Below, one piece after another: positions 1 through 13,000 of a stretch of DNA of 64,000 nucleotides. A model generated the notes under the pieces. The model was not told the DNA's origin and ran no database searches. It saw nothing but the letters and a program-made list of their open reading frames with translations. Position 1 is the stretch's first letter, and each line of letters begins with the position of its first letter. This DNA comes from Dendrolimus kikuchii. Its lineage: Eukaryota; Arthropoda; Insecta; Lepidoptera; Lasiocampidae. The position numbers and the translations under genes were made by a program. The stretch covers positions 19,393,435 to 19,457,434 of the forward strand of contig CM034389.1 of NCBI GenBank assembly GCA_019925095.2, read 5' to 3'.

Positions 1-435
1 GTATATCACTTATGAGTCCAAGAATGTTTTTGTTTTTACATGTTTGAATACAATAATAATTATGTTTAGGAATTCATCGCTACCGTCCAATTTTTACCTG
101 AGAAGATGATTCTATTTTTTTTTATGTTTGGTATTTGCATAGTTTGTGTATCCAAACAATGTAAAGTATTCATTAATGTTTAAGTAAATATGCATCAGGC
201 AATAGCAGGATCCATGTCACCAAAGCTGCTAAACAACGAAATTTTAGTGGCAGGTTGATAAATCGTATGTCACCAAACATTTTAGATTTTGCACAGAAAC
301 AATAAATAAATAAAACACTTCTTGCATAAAAATTGTCAATATCCCATAATAATGTAAATTTTTAATAATTTTACATTCTTCAAGTTCCCGCTAAAATCAA
401 TTAATTACAAGCAATTGTTACATTATTGTTGACAG
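1..435. other. Intron of ASAP gene (5' part outside window)
   Basis: AT-rich sequence with no convincing reading frame or RNA gene. It ends in a pyrimidine-poor but usable acceptor (TGACAG) at 430-435, directly before the first ASAP exon seen. I see nothing else in it. Confidence 0.7.
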
Positions 436-690
436 ATGCAAAACATAAACAACATTGTAATGTTCCCCGTGGACAGTCTGCTCAAAGGTGACCTTCGAGG
501 CGTTAAAGGAGATCTGAAGAGGCCATTTGATAAAGCTTCAAAAGACTATGAGTCAAAGTACCTGAAGATTGAAAAGGAAAAGAAGTCTCAGGCAAAAGAA
601 GCCGGGCTGATTAGAAGCGAAGTGACGCCGGCGGAGATAGCTGATGAAATGGAGAAAGAAAGGCGGTTGTTCCAGTTGCAAATGTGTGAG
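436..690 (+). CDS. Asap: ASAP exon: BAR domain, central part
   Basis: 85 codons, phase 0 at both ends, donor GTAATG at 691. It encodes the conserved block [20 protein letters not shown] and ends [19 protein letters not shown] sequence, where animal ASAP proteins continue into the last BAR helix. The ATG at 436 is internal by homology, so this is not the gene start. Confidence 0.9.
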
Positions 691-991
691 GTAATGCATT
701 TACTTACAAGTACTGTTTCATGTGTGTACGTTAATGTACATAATTTGCTATGTAATAAGGTTAAGGCATTAGTTGCAGTGCAGTTGGTAATTCGCTTGAG
801 CAAGGTAAACTCTTAAGTAGACGAGCGATTTTAAAAACGAGTAAAAGTTAAACTATGTCTCAAACGGTTCCTTTTTCCAAAAGGAACCATTATAAAAACA
901 ACATATGCATTTGTCCAGAGTTCTGGCTCACGGCAAGAATCGTGTTTCTGGTGAGCAAAAAGTGTTTCGACGGACAACCCTGCTAAAAAAG

Positions 992-1026
<35 letters not shown>

Positions 1027-4000
1027 AAAAAAATAAAGTTTGGTGTCAAATTGGGGGTTCTCGAGTACGCCCGATCGTTCTACGCTATCAGTTTTTCGAT
1101 ATATGCTGTATTTACAGAGATAGCTTTTTTTAATTCCGTGCTAATTACAGCACTAATTAGCTACTCATTTGTTTATTCTTTTGTTAATTACTATTTCACG
1201 TTCACTAATTACCCTCGTCCGATACTCCCTATTGTTCTTAATGACGTCAACAACGACTTCAAAACAAAAACAACATGTTCTTTTCTTCCTCAACCTTTAT
1301 TTAAAACAGTATTTGTACAAATCGTATACTAATATATCATTAACGAGTGTTTCCTGGCTTTCGAATAAATTGGTCATATCCGTCATACTATATCCATGAA
1401 ACTTATAGTATAAGTATACCAAACAGTATGCACCACATACTGAAGTCCAGTCATTTTGTATTCTCATAGTATTGAAATGCCATTTTCTACAATTCCTATT
1501 TAGAAAAGCCAAGTGGAATCCTACAGGTGACCGACCAAAGGAATCGAAGTATTGTCCAATGTTGTGTTGGTCTATGTGCATGGCTACCCAGTGAGAACCT
1601 GGCTGGGTGCTTGGATCCAGATTGCTCACTAAGAACGTAGGCGCTTCCATGTGAATTGGTAAATTGTTTGCTGCATACACGTTCCTCTCTAAAGATGGGT
1701 GAATTTTGCATAAACATTTCTGGATCTCGATTGTGTTCATATTTGTAACCAAAGTGCACACGTGCTACTCGATGAAGAATACTATTGTAAATGTTCAACA
1801 TAATCTTGTGAACTTATTATGTAAAGGAAGTTGTAAATAAAAAATATGAAAGCTATGTTGACAGTTTTATTTATTGATATCTTTCTTATGATTAATACAT
1901 ATAATTCTATCTTAACTACTATAGTCTACGATTACATTGCGGTTCTTATCTATTTCAATAACATTATCGAACTCGGCATACACAATACAGTTAATAGTTT
2001 GTGAAAGAGCAGATTCAAAACGAATTTCTAATCTCACGCTACCATTCCTAATCAGATTCCAATGACTTGAGGAGTTAGCTGATAAATCAGGAGTTAAGTC
2101 AAAAGCTAGCAGACAGTAACCTTGAGCGTACTGTTCCCTAGATATCCCGTTACCTTCGTTAAGAAAATGTATACCCGTTCCAGAGAATAACGTATGATAG
2201 GCTGTAGTGAAAATATTACTCTCAAATGATGGTTGTAACGCTTTAGAAGGTATTTGCTGACCATCAATGTATAAACAAAATGAACTCATTTCATAATTCT
2301 CAAAATTAAAAGGATTTTTAGTAAGACTACCATTAAACGCTGCATTATTAACAAAACCAACTATGCATCTTTTAGGTACCTGTCCCAGGAATATATTATC
2401 GAGGGTCTTTCCTTGAACCCCTGATGGTATCGTTAAAACTTTGACTTCAGCTCGAGTAATAGGATATTTTGCAGTAGTAGAGGCTAAAACTTTTTGATGT
2501 GCGAGTAAAACAGTTGGGCTGATTCGAGATCTACGGACAATAAGAGTTGCATCCATTATGCATACTTTTAACTTTAAATCGTTCGAAGAAGCCATCAAGT
2601 TAAACGTTTCTCTCGATCGAACTAATTTTACAGACATATCAACACTTATCATAACGATTTATTTGACAATAATTATGTATCATAACCATTTATTGGTCAA
2701 TAATTACAAATTAACACTTATCGTAATGAGTTGTTTGAAAACTATTGTAAGCATCATTTTATCATAACGATGTATTTGCATGTCATTTGTTAATTAGATT
2801 TAATGGGATGACTCCAACTATATAAACTAAAAATCAAAATAAAATATTATCAGTTAACTGTAGTAAAGTAGTCAGTGGAGTGTATTTTCGTGTTGTGAAA
2901 TTAAATACTTCAGATCTGAAATGCAGGTAAGATATGTCACTTAATATCACCACTTAATATTTTTTATAATTATTAAATTATCTTCAAAATGATAGTACAA
3001 TTTCTTACAAATTTTGTTGTTTCAGAACCTATTTGAAGAAAATACATTCAAACAGTATTATTACCAAACACTTTCTGATGAAGAGAGTAGCAATATCGAT
3101 AATTTGAGCATTGTTAAAGATTCTCCAAAACAAAAAAGAAAAAGAGACGAGGAGGAAAGTCTTGACAAGTTTTTTGAGTTTTCAAAAAATAAAAAGAAAA
3201 AGCAATGTTCATCTGTATCCCGAGCTCAACCAAACGGTGGTGTTGCATATTTATCGACTAATAGAGAAGATGCATGTTCCTCAACGCACTTAATAAAAAT
3301 TGAAGTGTATGAATTGAAAACATTAGCAAAAATACCCAGCAGTGAGCATTGGAAAAACGCCACAATAAGAATTAAATATTATACAGATGACAAAAACAAA
3401 CATTTTGAAAGCATCAAAAAGACTGCATACAATATCACAAAAGAAATTTCCATGATTGATTCATGTAAAAAATTTCATTATAACAATAGTGATAATAAAT
3501 AACAAAGATTGTTTACTACCTTGCTCTAGTACTTAGCTAATTATATTATTGTGTAATTTTAAGTTAAAAATAACAGATTTATACCACTTCTCAGGTATAT
3601 AAGTAGTCTGTGTTATCCGAAAGTGATAACCATTTATAATTTCAATCTTGTTGCTACATCATCGCAAAATGGAACGTGTTTGTGTCAGTGCTTTTTTTGT
3701 GTCGTCGGAGTTTGAAAGCAATGAAAATGATAAGAAACGTGAACTTGACGAAATGTGTGAAGATAGGGATATGGTGGAGTTATGTGAAAATGTTGAAAAA
3801 ACGGATATATTCGATTCTGAATACGATCAAGAGCTGTACGAAATTTGTACCATGTATGAAAATTTATTCGATTCTGAATATGACACCAACCTTTATGAAA
3901 TTTGTACCACGATTGAGAATAATGTCATGTAAGTATAATTTAATTACTTATCTTATTTAACTTAAAATACTTACATTTTTACTCGCTAACTTTCATCTAT

Positions 4001-7000
4001 ATTTTGCTTAAATATAATTTTTATTTTTTTACAGTCAATCATCATCCCATTCAGTACAGACAGGACAAGGAGTGTTTAAAAGAAGCATTGAATCAGACAA
4101 CAGTAATAGTGACGCAAAGAGACAACGACACGATGAACCTTCTACCAGTACAGATAAGTTACATTGTGAAACGTGTAATATACTAGTTAATAGAAGATAT
4201 TTTGTTAATCACACTAAGAGCATAGTACATAAAAATAATATATTAAAATCTCATTGCTCTCTAGATAATGTATCTGTTGTAGATTCAGCTTTTGGACAGC
4301 GTATCATATCTTACAAAGTTAAAAATAAAAATCAATCTGATTCAGTGTTCCAAACACCGGAATTGTTTCTTGAATTAATTAAAAGTGATATATTTTTTTT
4401 GATTGATGAAGTACTTAAACAACATTCTACTGTTAAAATAAATTTTATATTACATGCAGACTTTGTTCAAGAATCAAAAAATCTAACTAATTCATTCGAT
4501 TTTCAAACTAGTAATTTCATTATTTCTCAAGCGGATGATTTAAATATTTTCATAGTATCCTTGCGTGACACTTTAGTGCATAAAATAAGTACTTTTGAAA
4601 AGAAAGATAGTGGATGGAGTCTCACAAAAATAAATTTTATAGAACTAAACATAAACAAATATAATCCACTACGTGGAAATTCATATATTGATTTACCAAA
4701 AGATATCAAAGATAAAAAAGCCGTTATAAACGTTAATAATTCAGACAATTTCTGTTTCAAATGGGCATTGCTCTCAGCATTATACCCTGTTAACAAAAAT
4801 TCAGGACGACTGTCATCTTACACTATTCATTCAAATAAACTAAATTTTCACGGTATTTCTTTTCCAGTTAAATTGAAAGATATATCTAAAATAGAGAAAC
4901 AAAATAATTTAAGTATAAATGTTTTTGGGTTGGAATATGATATCAAACAAAAAAAACATTCTGTTGTTGGTCCGCTTTATTTTACAAAATGCCGTAACAG
5001 TACACATATAAATCTATTATACTTACAAAATGGAACAGTCGGTCACTATTGCTACATAAAAAACTTATCGCGATTAGTAAGTAAGCAAATATCGAATACA
5101 AACGGTGTTGTAAATATATGTGATGGGTGTTTGTTGCGCTTTTCCACTAGAGACAGATTGATTAACCATCAACAACATGATTGTTCGCACATCACTACAA
5201 ATTTACCTAGCAGTGAAAAAACATTAAAAAATTGGTTCGGACAACCTATATCAACCGATAAACTAAAATTCGATAAGTTCCAAAAAAAAATTAAAATTCC
5301 CTTTGTTGTATACGCTGACTTTGAGGCATTTTTAAACCCCATTATAACATGTACTAACGATCAATCAAAATCAAATACTAACAACATTCAGAAACATGAG
5401 GTTTATAGTTTCGGTTATTATATCAAATGCTCATTCGATGATAGCTTATCAAAGTATGAAACATACACTGGACCAAACTGCACTCAAGTATTCATGAATC
5501 GTTTATATGATGATTTAAAAACTATTTGCAGAAACGATTGTTTTCAAAAACCACCTGAATCACTGTTAACTGTAGATACAAATACTTGTTACATTTGTGA
5601 AACTGATTTAAAGGCTGAAGAAGTTTTAGATATTGATAAGCAATTAGGTGTTGTACATGAAGTATGTAAGAAAAAGTTCATTAACCCTAGTTATATTCCA
5701 GTCTTTCTACATAATTTAAGTAATTACGATGCACATTTCATCGTCCATGCGCTTAATTTTGTTGAAGGTGAAATCGATATAATTCCTCAAAACAAAGAAA
5801 AATATATTTCGTTCTCAAAACACGTAACAATAAACAATCAAAAGGTCACCTTAAGATTTGTAGATTCTTTTAAATTTTTACCATGCAGCCTCGATCAGTT
5901 AGCAAAAAACTTAAAAGTAGAAGAATTTCGTGAACTAAAAAACCACTTTCCTGATAAAGAAGACTTCAATCGTCTTTGTAAGAAAGGTGTTTACCCATAT
6001 GAGTTTATGACTTCGTTTGACTCTCTAAATGTAACCTCTCTACCAAGCCAAGATAAATTTTATAGTTCGCTTACGGATACCAAAATTTCTGATAATGATT
6101 ACAATCGTGCACAGGATGTTTGGCAACACTTTGGTTGTCAGAACATGTTAGACTATTCAAATTTATATCTAAAAACAGATGTGCTATTGCTAGCTGATGT
6201 TTTTGAAAATTTCCGTGACCTTTGTCTCAAAACATATGGTTTGGATCCTTCCCACTATTATACAGCACCGGGTTTAAGTTGGGATGCTATGTTAAAACAA
6301 ACAAAAGTTGAATTGGAACTACTAACAGACATTGATCAAATTGCTTTCATTAAAGCAGGTATCAGGGGTGGTATATCTCAATGTAGTAATCGACATGCAA
6401 AAGCTAACAATAAATATTTAGATGATTTTGATGAAAATAAACCTCCATCATACTTGGTTTATTTTGATGCAAACAATCTTTATGGTTGGGCCATGTCTCA
6501 GTACCTTCCTGAAGGTGCTTTTGAATGGGTGAGTCCGGAGACAAATTATGAAGTTACTGATACATCTGAATACGGTTTCATTTTAGAGGTTGATTTGGAG
6601 TATCCTGAGAAACTACATGATTTACATTCCGATTTACCATTGTGTCCTGAAAATATATCAATAGGGGGTACAAAAGAAAAAAAACTAATACCAAATTTAA
6701 ATAATAAAGTAAAATATAAAATTCATTATAGAAATCTTAAACAGTGTCTTAAAATGGGTATCAAATTAACCAAGATACATCGAATATTAAAGTTCCGACA
6801 AAGCCCCTGGCTAAAAAAATACATTGACTTAAATACTGAACTCAGAACAAAGGCAACATCAGATTTTGAAAAAGACTTTTACAAATTAATGAACAACTCA
6901 GTCTTTGGAAAAACAATGGAAAATGTTGATAAAAGAGTAAACGTAAAATTACTAACCCACTGGGAAAATCGTGGTAAAATTTTAGGTGTTCAGGATCTTA

Positions 7001-10000
7001 TTGCAAAACCTGAATTCAGCAATCTGTCAATTTTTTCGGAAAATTTAGTAGCAGTCCAATTACAAAAAACAAAAGTTTGCTATGATAAACCCATTTATTT
7101 AGGTTTCTCTATTTTAGATATATCAAAAACTCTAATGTATGAGTTTCATTACGACTACATTCTAACTAAGTTTGGTAATAATACAAAATTATTATACACT
7201 GATACCGATAGCTTGATATATCAGATTTTCACAAACGATTTCTATGACAAGATTAAATCCGATCTTTCATTACGGTTTGATACATCTGATTATCCTACGA
7301 ATAATATATTTGGTTTTCCACAACTCAATAAAAAGAAACTAGGTTTTTTCAAAGATGAAAGTAATGGTAAAATTGTCAAAGAATTTGTAGGATTAAGGTC
7401 AAAAATGTATGCAATTCAAACCGAAAACAAATTGATATCGAAAGCCAAAGGTGTCAACAAAAGTGTCACAAAAAGGATGACAATGCAAAATTATAAATCA
7501 TGTCTTTTTGATAAAAATATTAAATACGATACCATGTATAGATTTAGATCAATTAAACATACAATATTTACCCAGCAAATTAACAAAGTATGTTTATCTT
7601 ATAATGACACAAAAAGATTTATTTTACCTAATAATGTTGACACCTTAGCATGGGGTCATTATAAGTTAAGATAAAATATTTAAATAATATATAAATGTAA
7701 ATAGTGTATAAGATTAAAATAATTTTAAGGTGTAAATTTTATAAACTTTATACAACATAAAATTGTAACAAATGTTTTTTAGGTAATATTAATGTAACTA
7801 AAATATCTTTGTAGAAGGTTAAAAATGATTTTAAATGTAAATAACTTATCTTAGTGTACTCTAAGTAATATTTTTTTAATGTATAATGTGTGTATTTTTA
7901 AGAAAATAATTGAAATAAAATTAATGTCTCATACAAAATGACTTTATTTATTTATCATACCTCATAGTGTTGACACGTACGCTAGGATGTTTCACTTTGT
8001 TCATCCGTTCACTTCCATAGTAGCTGGTCCAACTGGCTGTGGAAAATCAAATTTTGTTACAAATTTTATTAAACATGTTAAATATATTTGCAACACTTCT
8101 TTCGATCAAATAACATGGTGCTTTGATGAAATGCAACCTTTGTACAATTTAGAAAACGTAAATTACTATCAAGGCATTCCGGACCTTAATATGTTTGATG
8201 GCAAATATCCAAATCTTATAATTATTGATGATCTCATGAGAGAATCGGATGGACGAATAGTTGATATATTCACTAAAGGTAGTCATCATAAAAATTTAAG
8301 TGTGTTTTACATAACACAAAATCTATTTCACCAAGGTAAAGGACAAAGAGATATATCGTTAAATTCAAGTTATATTATTTATTTTAAAAACCCACGTGAT
8401 AAAACACAAATTCGGTATTTGGCCCGTCAAGTATCTCCAGAGAATCCAAAGTATATAGAAGATGCCTACAGAGATGCAACCAAAGAGGCACATGGTTACT
8501 TATTGATTGATCTGAAACAAGGTACAAGTGATATATGTCGAATCAAAACCAAAATTTTTCCATCAGATGGGTTATGTCATGTATACATACCAACAAAAGG
8601 GTTTAAATATGCCAAGAACAGCCAAATCCCCATCATTTATTAATAATGTCGCGAAGTCTCAACACGCATAAAGATTTGTTGTCAGCGTTACATAAGTTGA
8701 AACCAAAATATAGAACAGCTCTTTTAAAATCTTGTGATGAAGATGAAATAAATTGTATTTGTGAATGTATTCATAACGTTCTCCAAGGAAAGGTACCAAT
8801 TGAAGAGAAGAATAAGAAAAAATTAAAAAACTACAAATCGGTACTTCGTAAGTTAGTTCGCAAAGGGGTAAATAAAGCAAGGAAAAGTATAATAATACAA
8901 AAAGGTGGTGCATTCCTACCAATAATATTGGGTGCAATCTTAAGTGGATTAGTTGAATCTCTTGTAAAATAAAAAATAACAATGGAGCATGCTAAAAAGA
9001 TGTTGCTCGTTGAACCAAGTCTTTTAGAGAAATTAAATCATCAAAATAATGATAATAATAACCCTACATCCCGATTAGATAATGAAATGAAAAACATCTT
9101 AAACAGTGATATGGATGATAGAAAAAAATGTATTTTGTACTTACAAATATTGCAAAGATATTTACACTTCCATGAAGAAAATCGACGACCTATTGAATTG
9201 CCCATAATATCTAAAAATATAGATATCACTGGAACAAAATTAAATATAAACGATGAAGCTGACATTAAAGAACCAGTCTCTACTCAAACATCAGAGATAG
9301 AAGAAAAACGTGAAGGGCACACCAACAGTAAGAGTAACCCTCTTTACACAACAAATCAAATTCTGAGTCTAATACCCAAAACCTATTCTAAAAAAGGTGA
9401 ATCATTGTTAAATGTGATTTCATTGAGTGAAAACAAAATTCGATGGAATAAAGATGGCACAGTGGTTATTGATGACAAGAATATTTCTGGGAGTAATATT
9501 GTAGACTTGATCAATGATTTACTACGTCCACTTAAGAAAAATGATCCTATAGGATGGGAAGCTTTTGCCAAGGCATTGCATGATATAAAAATACCCTTGT
9601 CTTACTTGGGTAATCCACAAAGAATAGAATACATAAATAAACTTAAATTGCATGAACTTGGTCAGATTTCTACGGATGAAGAATTTTCTACTCCTCCTAA
9701 CAAATACACAAAGAAGATTCGCAAAAAACTTGATTGGGAGAAATGGACGCCATACTAGACGATCGTGTAATAGACCCATTAAAAATGATTAATGAAATAT
9801 ATTATGATGCTTCACATCCTGCTGGTTATAGTAGCATAGAAAAACTAACTAAAGCGATGAACGGTAAAATGACTAAAAGTGATGTTAAAAATTGGTTGCA
9901 ATCACAAGAAACATATACATTGCATAGACCTGTACATAGAAAATTTCCTAGGAATAAGTATGTTTTATCTAACTTTAACGAACTCTGGCAAGTTGATTTG

Positions 10001-13000
10001 AGTGATATGAGAACTTATTCTAAGTATAATGATAATTATAACTATATACTTTGTATTATTGATGTGTTTTCGAAATACGCTTATGCTAGGGCTATAAAAA
10101 ATAAAAATTCTGAAACAATAAAAAAATGTTTTGATAGTGTATTCAATGAAGCTAATACTACTCCTACTCACATACAATCTGACAAAGGTACCGAATTCGT
10201 TTCCATAGATGTTCGTAGATACTTTAAAAGTAAACATATAAATTATTATACCACAAACAATCCTGACATTAAGGCAAGCATAGTAGAGAGATTTCAAAGA
10301 ACTCTAAAAATGAAAATGTGGCGATACTTTACTCACAAGAACACTTACAAATATGTCGATGTTTTACAAGATTTAATAAATGCCTATAATCACAGTTATC
10401 ACTCCAGTATAAAAATGTGTCCAAGTGATGTTAATTCGAGTAATATAATGACCGTTTGGAATAATCTATACGATAGAAAAAAAAATGCAAAAAGCCCAAA
10501 TAATTCATTACCAAAATTTCACGTAGGAGATCATGTAAGAATCACTAAGTACAAACATATATTTCAAAAAGGCTATGAATCTAATTGGAGTGATGAAATA
10601 TTCATTATAACTTCAAAAATAGATAGATCACCATGGGTGGTCTATACGTTAAAAGATCTAAAAAATGAGCCAATTGTAGGGACATTTTATGAAAGAGAAT
10701 TACAAAAAGTTACGTACGACCCCACTTCATCTTATAAAATAGATAAAATTATCCGTTCTCGACAGTCTGGTAACAGAAAAGAAGTATTAGTCAAGTGGAA
10801 AGGTTATCCAGAAAAATTTAATAGTTGGATTTTAGCATCTAGTTTAAATCAAATATGATAAAAGAAAGTTTTTATTTAACATTACTTAGCAATAGTTCTA
10901 TGGAATATTTTCCAGAAAACAAAACTACTTTGTTTTCAACAAAGTTACCAAAGTCCATAATACTTGAAGGTATGTGGTACGTGGGCGTTGTAGAATTTCA
11001 ATATCCATGTACAATGTTTACTGTTCAAGAACATGAAAATGTTGTTTATGTGACTAAAATAATGCAAATACCTAACGAAGAAACAACTTCTCTTGTCTAC
11101 TACAAAACTCGTATTCCAGCTACAAATTATGACAATATTAAACATATATTGATGGCGTTAAACAATATAGGAGAAAATGTAAGATTTCACTATGATGAAC
11201 TATCTAAATTTGTCAGTGTAACAGTAATGGATGAAAATATCAGATCTTTATCATTATCACCCCAGCTGTCACTTCAACTTGGATTTGAACCTAATAAAAA
11301 TCTGGTTGAAAAGGGTCTTGGAAAATGTCCAGCTAATTTGCATTTAGGTTTACCACCGCAATTATTTGTTTACTGTGATATAATTGAACCACAAATTGTA
11401 GGGGATGTTATGACCCCATTGTTGAGAATTATACAATTGGATCCGTCAAAGTATATCTATGGAGCTAATAAAATGCATGTATTCTCGCCACCTCACTACT
11501 TACCTGTAATGCGGAGGGAGTTTGATACAATTGAAATAGATATAAGAACAAGCACTGGTCAAAAAATACCATTCCAGTTTGGAACAGTGTGTATAAAGCT
11601 TCATTTTAGAAAATTATAATAATGTCCTCCCAAGGTAATAGAATAACTTGCCCCTACGAACACTATTATTCACATCAAGCTGGATCTGGAATCGGAGTTA
11701 TTTACAAAGGAGCCCCATACCAGCGTGGACATGGAATCGGTAGCTTTTTAGGCGGGCTATTTAGATCAGTTTTACCATTACTGTCCAGTGGAGCCCGAGT
11801 AATTGGTAAAGAGGCTTTAAATGCTGGTGTAGGTCTCCTATCTGATATGGTTAGTTCACGGCCTATGGAAGAATCAATTAAAACCCGGCTTAAAGAGGCC
11901 AGTTCGAACTTAAAAAGGAAAGCAGATGCCAAAATTGATAGCGTTATGTCTGGTTCAGGGTATAAAACAAAGAGGAGAAATCAGTCTTCATTCATTTCAC
12001 CATCAACCGCCAAAGCAAAAGCTGCTAAGAAAATAAAAGTGAACAAGAAAAAAATAAAAGACATTTTTTCTTAAAATAAAACAAGATGTCTTTTCTACAT
12101 AGTCATTCTTGCGAGTGCATTAAGTCAGAATTAGATTTATTTGCTTTACCTTCAACACAAACAAGTATCGAAAGTGGATTATGGATACATTACAAACCAA
12201 TTTCATCTCTGGCTGATGATGGGCCGATAGAATTTCAAGTACCAGGAGGAGGAGATGACTACATAGATTTATCTCATACATTAATACATATAAAAGCGAA
12301 AATATTACATCAAGACTCCACCAAATTGAATTCATCAACAGTGGTGGCTCCAGTTAATAATTGGTTACATTCACTTTTCAACCAACTTGATGTATATTTA
12401 AATCAAAAACTTGTTTCACCTCCGAATAACACATATGCATATCGTGCATATATAGAAACACTATTGAATTATGCTCCTGCAGCTAAAGACTCCCACCTTA
12501 CTTGTGGTCTTTGGTATAAGGATACATCTGGAAAGATGGATTCAACTGATGATTCCAATGAGGGATTCAAAAAGCGACAAGAGTTGGCTAGTGAAAGCAA
12601 GGAAATCGAAATGATTGGACATTTGCATGGTGATTTATTCAATCAGGAAAAATTTTTGATTAACGGTGTTGATATGTCTGTAAAATTAGTTCGATCGAGA
12701 GAAACGTTTAACTTGATGGCTTCTTCGAACGATTTAAAGTTAAAAGTATGCATAATGGATGCAACTCTTATTGTCCGTAGATCTCGAATCAGCCCAACTG
12801 TTTTACTCGCACATCAAAAAGTTTTAGCCTCTACTACTGCAAAATATCCTATTACTCGAGCTGAAGTCAAAGTTTTAACGATACCATCAGGGGTTCAAGG
12901 AAAGACCCTCGATAATATATTCCTGGGACAGGTACCTAAAAGATGCATAGTTGGTTTTGTTAATAATGCAGCGTTTAATGGTAGTCTTACTAAAAATCCT

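Noticed and set aside
831..1049. Minus-strand open frame rich in Phe across the A-rich tract
   Set aside because: It is the translation of a homopolymer tract at the Polinton tip and has no other support.
1051..1399. Two overlapping plus-strand frames in the left TIR (and their mirror at 13912-14371)
   Set aside because: They overlap the protease 3' end or the non-coding TIR part and have low-complexity composition; they look like shadows.
3014..3502. Unspliced TTG-initiated version of the first unique Polinton gene
   Set aside because: The TTG region is the pyrimidine-rich acceptor of an intron; a spliced ATG start fits better.
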